Positions 1-5,112 of a stretch of DNA of 5,458 nucleotides are shown in pieces; the stretch's first letter is position 1, and each line of letters opens with the position of its first letter. The notes below the pieces were generated by a model. That model worked only from the letters and a program-made list of their open reading frames with translations. It was not told where the DNA came from and did not search any database. This DNA is from Anaerolineae bacterium (GTDB lineage: Bacteria; Chloroflexota; Anaerolineae; B4-G1): positions 1 through 5,458 of the forward strand of contig JAUWOI010000331.1 of assembly GCA_030612185.1 (NCBI GenBank), given 5' to 3'. A program made the translations under genes and the position numbers.

Positions 1-962
1 CCCGATGCGAGCAGCCGCTCCAGCCGCCGCTTCTGCACCACCGCCCGCCGGGCCAAACCCTTGGCGATCTTACGATAGTGATAGTGGGTCGTCTCTCGCT
101 CAATCCCCCGGGCGTGTCCCGCCCACCCCCGCCCCTCGGCCTCCATGCGGGCGAAACGCTCTTGTTGGTCTTTGTAGGCCACCCACTGTTTCCCTCGTTC
201 TCGCTCTTTGGTCCGCCAGTAGTCACTGTAGTTGCCGGGGTAGGCCGTGACGGCGTGGCTGAGCGGGTTTAGTTCCAGGATCGTGTGCACGGTGCGGTCG
301 AGCAGCGTGCGGTCGTGGGAGACGACGAGCACAGCGCCGTCGTAGCCGGCCAAAAAGCGTTCCAGCCACTCCAGGGCCTCGATGTCCAGGTGGTTGGTCG
401 GCTCGTCGAGCAGCAGGAGCCGGGGGCGAGTCTGCAGCAGGCGGGCCAGGCCGAGCCGGGTCTTTTGCCCGCCGCTGAGGATGGCCACCGGCGTGGCCTG
501 GCCCACGGTATCGAGCCCCAGCCCGGCCAGGACAGCGTTTATGTCGTGGGACAGTCCGTAGCCGCCAGCGGCCTCGAGGCGGGCCAGCGTATCACCGTAT
601 TCCTCCATCAGAGGGGGTAACTCATCGCCCTGGGCGACGGCTATCTGCTGGGCCAGCGCCTCTACCTGCCGCTCGGCCTCGCGCAAACCCTCCACGGCCT
701 GGCGCATCACGTCGCCGACGGTCGCGCCGGGCTCAAACTCCAGAGCCTGGGCCAGGTAGCCGACGGTCACATCGGCAGGCGAAAAGCGCACACTGCCCCG
801 GTCCGGCTGATCCTGGCCGACGACGATCCGCAGCAACGTCGTCTTGCCGCAGCCGTTCGGACCGACGAGCCCCACCCGCTCGCCGGGGTTGACGACGAAA
901 GAGACGTTTTCCAGGATCACGTCGTCACCGTAGGCTTTGGAGAGATTGTTGACTTGAAGCAT
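1..962 (-). CDS. ABC-F family ATP-binding cassette protein, N-terminal part (cut by window edge)
   Basis: ABC-F proteins are soluble tandem-ATPase factors that bind the ribosomal E site and help stalled ribosomes; some confer antibiotic resistance. They have no membrane domain and none is seen here. The frame runs open from ATG at 960-962 to the left edge, 320 codons. The first ABC domain is complete. Walker A GPNGCGKTT is at residues 34-42, signature LSGGQKTRLGLARLL at about 162-176, Walker B RLLLLDEPTNHLD at about 181-193, and the switch histidine SHD at 215-217. The LSGGQ/DEPTNHLD pairing is typical of ABC-F. Residues from about 222 form the inter-domain linker, with a YPGNYSDY segment and a basic helix near the end (IERETTHYHYRKIAKG). 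This linker contacts P-site tRNA in known members. The second ABC domain and C-terminus lie outside the window, since full length is usually 500-650 residues. The Shine-Dalgarno sequence is weak. Which ABC-F subfamily it belongs to cannot be decided. Confidence 0.93.
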   Translation of the reverse strand, partial: MLQVNNLSKAYGDDVILENVSFVVNPGERVGLVGPNGCGKTTLLRIVVGQDQPDRGSVRFSPADVTVGYLAQALEFEPGATVGDVMRQAVEGLREAERQVEALAQQIAVAQGDELPPLMEEYGDTLARLEAAGGYGLSHDINAVLAGLGLDTVGQATPVAILSGGQKTRLGLARLLQTRPRLLLLDEPTNHLDIEALEWLERFLAGYDGAVLVVSHDRTLLDRTVHTILELNPLSHAVTAYPGNYSDYWRTKERERGKQWVAYKDQQERFARMEAEGRGWAGHARGIERETTHYHYRKIAKGLARRAVVQKRRLERLLAS

Positions 963-991
963 GGTTCATCCGCTGTCTGGATTCCGCGAGT

Positions 992-1019
992 ATGGTATCA
1001 CAAATGGTGTTTGCTGCAA
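992..1019 (-). promoter_or_regulatory. Possible sigma-70 promoter for the ABC-F gene
   Basis: Read on the minus strand, TTGCAG (1014-1019) is followed by a 16-nt spacer and TACCAT (992-997), about 30 nt before the ABC-F start codon. The -35 matches the consensus at 3 of 6 positions and the -10 at 4 of 6. Position and spacing are sensible, but matches of this quality also occur by chance. Confidence 0.3.
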
Positions 1020-1054
1020 AGGCACTGGGATCTGCCTGCTTGCGTGGAGGATCC

Positions 1055-1082
1055 GGGGCGTCGGGGTATGGGTGGGGATGGG
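1055..1082 (+). other. G-quadruplex-forming tract in the gap upstream of ABC-F
   Basis: Five G-runs of 3-4 bases (1055-1058, 1063-1066, 1070-1072, 1074-1077, 1080-1082) are separated by loops of 4, 3, 1 and 2 nt. This satisfies the usual intramolecular quadruplex pattern. It lies on the strand that is template for the minus-strand genes, about 36 nt upstream of the proposed ABC-F -35 box. No gene is visible in 963-1255. The two overlapping short frames there, one per strand, have no recognisable protein character. Confidence 0.5.
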
Positions 1083-1132
1083 TGTCTGCTTCGGCTCATC
1101 AACCCGCACTGTCCCATTGGCATAGTGAACAC

Positions 1133-1163
1133 GTCAGCGCGGGTGGTCCCAATGCGCCCTGAC
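1133..1163 (-). other. Imperfect hairpin downstream of the toxin-antitoxin operon
   Basis: GTCAGCGCG (1133-1141) pairs with CGCCCTGAC (1155-1163): a 9-bp stem with one mismatch and a 13-nt loop, about 90 nt past the stop of the zinc-finger gene. There is no T-run after it on the minus strand, so it is not a canonical intrinsic terminator. It could stabilise the 3' end or be incidental. Confidence 0.25.
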
Positions 1164-1216
1164 GCGGGTCTCCACCTCGTCTCACAGCGTGGCGTCGGAG
1201 GCAAAGGCGATGGCCC

Positions 1217-1240
1217 TCGCTAGGGTTGGGGCTGAAGAGG
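1217..1240. repeat. 24-bp repeat, copy A
   Basis: This 24-bp stretch, just downstream of the zinc-finger gene, matches 2012-2035 at 22 of 24 bases. Read on the minus strand, one frame of each copy gives a similar peptide: HLFSPNPSE here and SLFGPNPSD in the other copy. The two copies bracket the toxin-antitoxin operon. Similarity stops outside this block as far as I can see by eye. Confidence 0.45.
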
Positions 1241-1255
1241 TGGAACGACAGAACC

Positions 1256-1495
1256 CTATGTGGCTGGAGCCAGTGACAGACGGAACACGGGAGCTCGTCT
1301 CACCGGCTGTTCGGTTTCCGGATCAAGAGCAAACAGCGTATCCAGCACGTGCAAATCCAGCACTGTGTATCCACATACTGGGCAGACCAAGGCCGGCAAG
1401 TCTTCCACTACCATAGGCTTTCCGTTTCGCACGAACGTATGGACGATCCGGCGCTCTTCCATCTCACCGGGACATCCCTGAACAACGCAATTCAT
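1256..1495 (-). CDS. YgiT-type zinc-finger protein, putative antitoxin partner of DUF4258
   Basis: This is a 79-residue protein of the YgiT/MqsA-like zinc-finger type, proposed to neutralise the DUF4258 protein encoded just upstream. Two Cys pairs, C3-x4-C8 (with GCPGEMEER following) and C38-P-V-C41-G, form the zinc site. The tail ends with the APVFRLS segment common in these small proteins. It has no helix-turn-helix domain, unlike full MqsA, so direct DNA binding is less certain. The start is ATG at 1493-1495. Its first bases overlap the stop of the upstream gene as ATGA, and a strong Shine-Dalgarno GAGGAGGT (1504-1511) sits 8 nt before it. A start 12 codons further upstream (1531) is possible, but it has no comparable ribosome site and adds residues without family character. 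Translation is therefore probably coupled to the upstream gene. The family assignment is firm; the antitoxin role rests on family knowledge and gene order. Confidence 0.88.
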   Translation of the reverse strand: MNCVVQGCPGEMEERRIVHTFVRNGKPMVVEDLPALVCPVCGYTVLDLHVLDTLFALDPETEQPVRRAPVFRLSLAPAT

Positions 1496-1818
1496 CGCCT
1501 GTGACCTCCTCGCAAGGTGGGCGTGATCCATTTAGGTGGGCGGGGCTCATATACGGTGATGATCGTAACTGGCAGGCCCGAGTAGGACGCGACGATGTGC
1601 AGGTTGCGCTCAGCCTCAGTCTGACCGTATATCAGGCACGACGGCCCCAACCACCAATCCGGGTAATCCTCAAGCAGTTGCGCGTTGAGCATGGCTGCTT
1701 CTATCTCGGGGCGGGTGATGTGCTCAGCCAACGCTTCCTCAGCCGCGTGTAGGGAAATCTTGAGTTGTCTTTCTCGTGCCGCCCGCTTGAACAGATTCAG
1801 AATGGACGCTGTGTCCAA
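1492..1818 (-). CDS. DUF4258 domain protein, putative type II toxin (RelE-like fold family)
   Basis: A 108-residue protein. DUF4258 proteins are commonly encoded directly upstream of a YgiT-type zinc finger and are regarded as toxins of the RelE/MqsR-like group, likely mRNA interferases. No catalytic proof can be read from sequence. Visible hallmarks are the helix with ISLHAAEE (21-28), DYPDWWLGPS (51-60), the GQT...LHIV strand region (65-76) and the terminal ITVYEPRPPKW (87-97). Length is normal for the family. The start is TTG at 1816-1818, preceded by GGAGGG (1824-1829) with 5-nt spacing. Upstream there is no in-frame ATG before a stop (TAA at 1843-1845), and the next internal ATG (Met43) would remove half the domain. 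The gene order is toxin first, antitoxin second, joined by a 4-nt overlap. A near-consensus promoter lies about 75 nt upstream. The weak TTG start may keep toxin synthesis low relative to the partner, which has the stronger ribosome site. Confidence 0.87.
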   Translation of the reverse strand: MDTASILNLFKRAARERQLKISLHAAEEALAEHITRPEIEAAMLNAQLLEDYPDWWLGPSCLIYGQTEAERNLHIVASYSGLPVTIITVYEPRPPKWITPTLRGGHRR

Positions 1819-1848
1819 TTCAGCCCTCCGTTGGCATAGGCATTAGCC

Positions 1849-1867
1849 GCGATCCCAACTAGATCGC
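1849..1867. promoter_or_regulatory. Inverted repeat in the toxin-antitoxin leader, candidate operator
   Basis: GCGATC (1849-1854) and GATCGC (1862-1867) form a perfect 6-7-6 inverted repeat. It lies between the predicted transcription start (about 1886) and the DUF4258 start codon. Toxin-antitoxin operons are usually autoregulated through palindromes near the promoter, so this is a reasonable operator candidate. It could equally be a short leader hairpin. Confidence 0.35.
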
Positions 1868-1892
1868 AGATTGAGCCATGCCCAGTAAGTGT

Positions 1893-1921
1893 ATTATGCC
1901 CTACTGTAGTCATTGTGTCAA
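1893..1921 (-). promoter_or_regulatory. Near-consensus sigma-70 promoter for the DUF4258/YgiT operon
   Basis: On the minus strand a perfect TTGACA (1916-1921) is followed by an ideal 17-nt spacer and CATAAT (1893-1898), which matches the -10 consensus at 5 of 6 positions. Transcription would start near 1886, giving a leader of about 68 nt before the TTG start codon. This is the strongest promoter I can see in the window and implies high basal expression unless repressed. Confidence 0.72.
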
Positions 1922-2106
1922 ACCGTTGGATTCAACTGAACGCTGCCAGTTTGCTCCAACTCTAGACACACGCGCAGGAGGAAGTACACAGCCCGGTTCT
2001 TCGCCGCCTGGTCGCTGGGGTTGGGGCCGAAGAGGCTCAGGCGCACCCTGGCCTGTCGAAACCGTTCCCGGGCACGCGGCCTACGCGGGGCTGAACCCCA
2101 TGCGCG
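1918..2106 (-). pseudogene. Decayed reading frame remnant, unknown protein
   Basis: A 62-codon minus-strand frame runs from just after a TGA at 2107-2109 to a TGA at 1918-1920. It has no ATG; the first GTG is at codon 21. From about residue 14 to 52 it reads like real protein, with RFRQARVRLSLFGPNPSD followed by a helix-like YFLLRVCLELEQ, whereas the first dozen residues are low-complexity Arg/Pro. Its stop codon lies inside the -35 box of the toxin-antitoxin promoter. I do not recognise the family. I call it a fragment of a gene lost between the NLR-like gene and the toxin-antitoxin operon. It may be a chance frame. Confidence 0.35.
2012..2035. repeat. 24-bp repeat, copy B
   Basis: Matches 1217-1240 at 22 of 24 bases and lies inside the decayed reading frame, where it encodes the LFGPNPSD segment. 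Both copies are in the same orientation about 795 bp apart, on either side of the toxin-antitoxin operon. Confidence 0.45.
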
Positions 2107-2107
2107 T
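2083..2107. repeat. Palindromic unit between NLR gene and toxin-antitoxin operon
   Basis: ACGC plus GGGG (2083-2090) can pair with CCCC (2096-2099) and GCGT (2104-2107), giving a two-part stem with a CTGAA loop and a 4-nt bulge. GGGGCTGAA-CCCC hairpins of this type resemble interspersed intergenic palindromes I remember from other genomes, but I cannot confirm that here. The gap 1819-2235 holds this unit, the promoter, the decayed frame and the large inverted repeat. I see no intact gene in it. Confidence 0.35.
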
Positions 2108-2144
2108 CAACTTAGAAAAGAGGGATTTCGCGTGGTCAGTCACC

Positions 2145-2244
2145 AGACCCTAAGGGTTTTCGTGCAGAATTTGGCAAGAAGAGCCGTTACGCTAGCGAAA
2201 AATGGTGTTTACATACACGATCTTGGGCAAAACCCTTAGGGTCT
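2145..2244. repeat. 100-bp element bounded by a perfect 16-bp inverted repeat, overlapping the NLR stop codon
   Basis: AGACCCTAAGGGTTTT (2145-2160) and AAAACCCTTAGGGTCT (2229-2244) are exact reverse complements separated by 68 nt. Each arm is itself a near-perfect palindrome (ACCCT-A-AGGGT), so each can fold alone or the two can pair into one long stem. The right arm contains the TAA stop of the SEFIR-NTPase gene (2236-2238) and its last codons. It could act as a transcription barrier or RNA stabiliser for that gene, or be a small non-autonomous repeat element. There is no T-run typical of an intrinsic terminator after the structure, and no obvious target duplication outside the arms. Confidence 0.6.
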
Positions 2245-5112
2245 CAGTGGTTCCAACTCCCCCTCCAACTCAGCCACCTCCCCACCCCTCCGATGATACC
2301 CCATCTCCTCAACCATTCCCTTCGCTTTGGCCAGACTCTCCCGCGCGTTTTCCTGCTCACCACAGGCCAGGTGCAGCCGGACATACTCCAGGTGGCAGTC
2401 CGCCTCAAACAACCGCATCCCTCCGCGCGTGGCGATGGACAGCGCCTCCTCCAGGTCGGCCCGGGCCCGGTCCAGGGAGCCCATAGCCCGGCGCAGTTCC
2501 GCCCGGGCCAGCAGGCCACGAGGCAGGTGATCCCGCGTCCCCGCCTGCCGCAGGCCATCCACCGCCCGCTCCAGGTGGGCCGCGGCCTGGGAGAAACTTA
2601 TCCTGAGTCCCTCGGCTTCGCTCGGGATATACTCCGCCGAAGGGCCTGTTCCCTCCTGCCGGGCCTGCAGCAGGTGAGCCCGCCCCAGGGAGAGGTGATC
2701 CAGGGCGATGGTGAGAAGACCCAGGCCACCTTGTTTTACCCATTCCAGCGTCTGACCGGCCCGGCTCTGCACCTCCCGGTACTTCCCCTGGCCCAGCAGC
2801 AGGTCGCAGTACCGAAAGCCCTGGAGGGAGTAGAGGAGCGGGAACTGCGGCTGGTTCTCCTTTTGCATCTCCTCGGCCTCGCGGAAGGCGGCTTCCGCCT
2901 CCGCCAGGCGGCCCGCCTGGTGCAGCCCATCGGCCAGAGTCGTCCGGCTGGCCATCCGCCGAAAGCCATCGCCGCTGCGGTCGGCCAGGTTCATGTCCTG
3001 TTGGGCGTAAGCCGCGGCATGGGCCAAGTCGCCGCTGGTCAGGTAGAGTTCGCTGAGGTTTTCGGCAGCCTGGGCAGCATTTGTCCAGTGCTCTCGCGCA
3101 ATTGCCGCCTCCAGCCCGGCCTGCATGGGCTGGGCCGCCTCCGCCAGCCGGCCCAGCGCCCGGAGACAGAAGCCAGATTGATTCAGAATAGCCCCTTTGC
3201 TATCTGCTCTAAGGTCTTGCACACATTTGCGCCAGAGTGGCTCGAAGAAGCCCGCAAGTACTGACAACTCAGCTGCTATCGCGCCAAGCTTGTTCGAGTT
3301 GAAGTACTCATTTCCTCTACAAATTCGCCTTCGGTACACTTCGTCATATGTTTCTTGGTAGCGAAGTGCCTGGCAGCCGTGGGCCACCGCTGCGTAGAGG
3401 GGGGCCATCTCCTCAATGGTGTCGGGCAGTTCTGGGGCTACGGCCTTAAGGTGCTCGTAGAGCCGGTTGTTGCCCTCCCGCCAGGCCTCGGACTGCTCTT
3501 GCCGCAGTCGCTGGCCAAAATGCTCCCGCACCAGTGGGTGACCGTCCAGGATGTCGGGCTGGGCCGGGTCTTTCTCGGCCAGGAGCCCGGCCCGGCGCAG
3601 TTTAGCCAGAACCAGCCGCCAGTCGCGCTCGCTCAAATCCTGCAACCTGTCGGTCAGGCCCGGGATGGCCGGAGGGGCACTGAGGACGGCCACCGCAGGG
3701 CCGTCGGCGGGCCGGTTGAACAACCCCAGCATCCGCAGCACGGCCAGTTCTGGCCCTGCGCCAAACCACTTTTCATAAGAGGCCATCACCCGCCGGGCGT
3801 GGCCGCCATGCCGCATCTCTTCTTCCAGGGAGCCAACTTCGCCCCGGCAGCGGACGTCCCCATCGTAGGCATCTCTGAGCAAACTGCCTAGCAGCGTCAG
3901 CGCCAGGGCGTGGCCGCCAAAGTCGCTGGCGGCCTGCTCCAGGTCGGCCTGGTCCCCTTTGAGACCCTGCGCCTTGAGGATCTCGGCCCCGGCCTGGGGC
4001 GAGAGGTGTTCAAGATTGATGCGCCGGGCCGTGCTCCCCTGGAAATGCTCCAGGTCGGTCACCGGCAACCGGGTGGAGATCACACACAGCCCCGGGTTGA
4101 GCGCGGCCAGTTCACGCAGCAGCGCCTGCAGGGCCTGGTCCTTCAGTTTGCCCTCCTGCGGGCCGGGCGGGAACTGCAACGGCTCCAGCCCGTCCAGCAG
4201 CAACAGCGTGCGTTGCGCTTTGACCAGCCGGGCCAGCCGTTCCCCCTTATCCCAGGGAGAGCCCTGGGTGGGGTCGGGGTCGCCGAACCAGGTCAGGGCC
4301 GATGCGATGAACAGGTCGGCCGAGACCGCCCGCTCGCTGGTGCCCTGGCTGTAGAAGGACCAGCCGTAGACTCGCTTCGCGCCCCGGTAATGGTCCCCGG
4401 CCATCCCGCGCAGCCAGTGGTTGACCAGGGCCGACTTGCCCACCCCGCCCCAGGCCACCAGGCTGAGCACGTTGGTGCCGGTATCGGCCCAGGCCTGGTC
4501 CAGCAGCCCTAGTTCCGCCTGGCGGCCAAAGAGGTTCCGCCCGGTGATGGGCAACCGGCTGATGGAGATTTTGTCCGGTCCGGCTACCTCGGCTGTGAGA
4601 AAATCGGGTTTTCGCCCCCGGGGTGGGAGCCTCCGCAGTTTACCGAGTTTGGGCTTTATGGTGCGGGGTTGGTCGGTGAGGCGGCGATAGAGATCTTCGT
4701 AGCCTTGTTCTGTATCAACGGGGTAGTATGTCGCGCCCTGCAAAGGTGTAGGAATGTATTCAGCCTTGCCCGACTTGAACAATACAGGAATGAATCGAGT
4801 AGTCTCTGCATCGGCGCTGTAAATGTGCTGGTAGGCCAAGGTGCTTTCCCATCTGACACCACGGCCTCTGCCCGGCTCCTCTTCCCCCATGACGCGGCGG
4901 TAGTACGCTTCAGTGCATACCACGATGACAAAGTCGGATTTTGCGATGTGCCTATCCATCCATTTTGGCCAGCCCTCTGGAGGTGAAATCTCATACTGGT
5001 CAAGGGTGCAGTTGATGCCATCCTGGATGAGCCGGTCAGCCAGAGCCAGAACACGATCAACGTGTTCGGGAGAGTCGTGGCTGTAACTGATAAAGACATT
5101 GGGTCTGCTCAT
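2236..5112 (-). CDS. SEFIR (TIR-like) domain - STAND/NB-ARC-like NTPase - TPR protein, bacterial NLR-like putative defence sensor
   Basis: The 958-residue protein has the three-part plan of NLR immune receptors: effector, nucleotide switch, ligand-sensing repeats. Residues 1-145 are a SEFIR/TIR-like domain, with VFISYSHDSPEH at 6-17, LDQYEISPPEGWPKWM at 37-52, FVIVVCTEAYYRR at 61-73 and GVRWESTL at 85-92. E89 aligns roughly with the catalytic Glu position of NAD-cleaving TIRs, which is inference. The NTPase has Walker A AWGGVGKSALV (220-230), Walker B LLLLDGLE (303-310), CVISTR with R348, and GGHALALTLLG (399-409) as the GLPL equivalent. A winged-helix region ends in DGHPLVREHF (523-532), resembling the plant MHD motif. 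From about 640 to the end are TPR helical repeats (RALGRLAEA, LTSGDLAHA, HQAGRLAEAEAAF). It is probably cytosolic; I see no signal peptide or membrane segment. The start at 5110-5112 has GGAGGAGGAG (5115-5124) just upstream and overlaps an upstream frame by ATGA. Family knowledge suggests abortive-infection or antiphage signalling. The ligand is unknown. Confidence 0.9.
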   Translation of the reverse strand: MSRPNVFISYSHDSPEHVDRVLALADRLIQDGINCTLDQYEISPPEGWPKWMDRHIAKSDFVIVVCTEAYYRRVMGEEEPGRGRGVRWESTLAYQHIYSADAETTRFIPVLFKSGKAEYIPTPLQGATYYPVDTEQGYEDLYRRLTDQPRTIKPKLGKLRRLPPRGRKPDFLTAEVAGPDKISISRLPITGRNLFGRQAELGLLDQAWADTGTNVLSLVAWGGVGKSALVNHWLRGMAGDHYRGAKRVYGWSFYSQGTSERAVSADLFIASALTWFGDPDPTQGSPWDKGERLARLVKAQRTLLLLDGLEPLQFPPGPQEGKLKDQALQALLRELAALNPGLCVISTRLPVTDLEHFQGSTARRINLEHLSPQAGAEILKAQGLKGDQADLEQAASDFGGHALALTLLGSLLRDAYDGDVRCRGEVGSLEEEMRHGGHARRVMASYEKWFGAGPELAVLRMLGLFNRPADGPAVAVLSAPPAIPGLTDRLQDLSERDWRLVLAKLRRAGLLAEKDPAQPDILDGHPLVREHFGQRLRQEQSEAWREGNNRLYEHLKAVAPELPDTIEEMAPLYAAVAHGCQALRYQETYDEVYRRRICRGNEYFNSNKLGAIAAELSVLAGFFEPLWRKCVQDLRADSKGAILNQSGFCLRALGRLAEAAQPMQAGLEAAIAREHWTNAAQAAENLSELYLTSGDLAHAAAYAQQDMNLADRSGDGFRRMASRTTLADGLHQAGRLAEAEAAFREAEEMQKENQPQFPLLYSLQGFRYCDLLLGQGKYREVQSRAGQTLEWVKQGGLGLLTIALDHLSLGRAHLLQARQEGTGPSAEYIPSEAEGLRISFSQAAAHLERAVDGLRQAGTRDHLPRGLLARAELRRAMGSLDRARADLEEALSIATRGGMRLFEADCHLEYVRLHLACGEQENARESLAKAKGMVEEMGYHRRGGEVAELEGELEPLRP
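2599..2629. repeat. Interspersed palindromic repeat inserted in frame within the TPR-coding region
   Basis: TATCCTGAG (2599-2607) and CTCGGGATA (2621-2629) pair over 9 bp with one G-T-type mismatch around a CCCTCGGCTTCG-containing loop. This is the CCTGAG...CTTCGCTCGGG kind of small palindrome that recurs in many genomes and reads PERSRG or SEAEGLR when translated. Here it is read in frame as IPSEAEGLRI, residues 829-838 of the SEFIR-NTPase-TPR protein. The surrounding non-TPR-like tract is residues 824-839. It splits an EGTG from FSQAAAHLERA, which I would expect to be adjacent in relatives. Confidence 0.65.

Noticed and set aside
285..620. 111-codon plus-strand frame
   Set aside because: Antisense to ABC-F signature and Walker B motifs; low-complexity composition.
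954..1223. Overlapping plus- and minus-strand frames (954-1223 and 998-1204)
   Set aside because: They span the G-quadruplex tract and the ABC-F promoter region, overlap each other on opposite strands, and have no family features.
1116..1839. TTGGCATAG present on both sides of the toxin-antitoxin operon
   Set aside because: Exact 9-mer matches are expected many times by chance in a window of this size, so it is not evidence of target-site duplication.
1878..2239. Two overlapping plus-strand frames (1878-2153 and 2021-2239) in the gap between the NLR gene and the toxin-antitoxin operon
   Set aside because: They cross the toxin-antitoxin promoter, a palindrome and the left arm of the inverted repeat. 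The products show no protein-like periodicity or motifs.
2145..2244. Possible integron attC site
   Set aside because: The size is compatible, but the arms lack the GTTRRRY-type core sites and the stem is perfect rather than bulged, so I do not call it attC.
2293..3264. A 323-codon plus-strand open frame opposite the TPR-coding region
   Set aside because: It is the antisense shadow of a GC-rich TPR gene. Its product is Gln/Leu/Pro/Arg-rich without domain character, while the minus strand gives a coherent multi-domain protein.
3355..4512. Two plus-strand frames (3355-3891 and 3910-4512) opposite the NTPase
   Set aside because: Same antisense effect: complementary to conserved NTPase motifs, with no recognisable family and no convincing ribosome sites.
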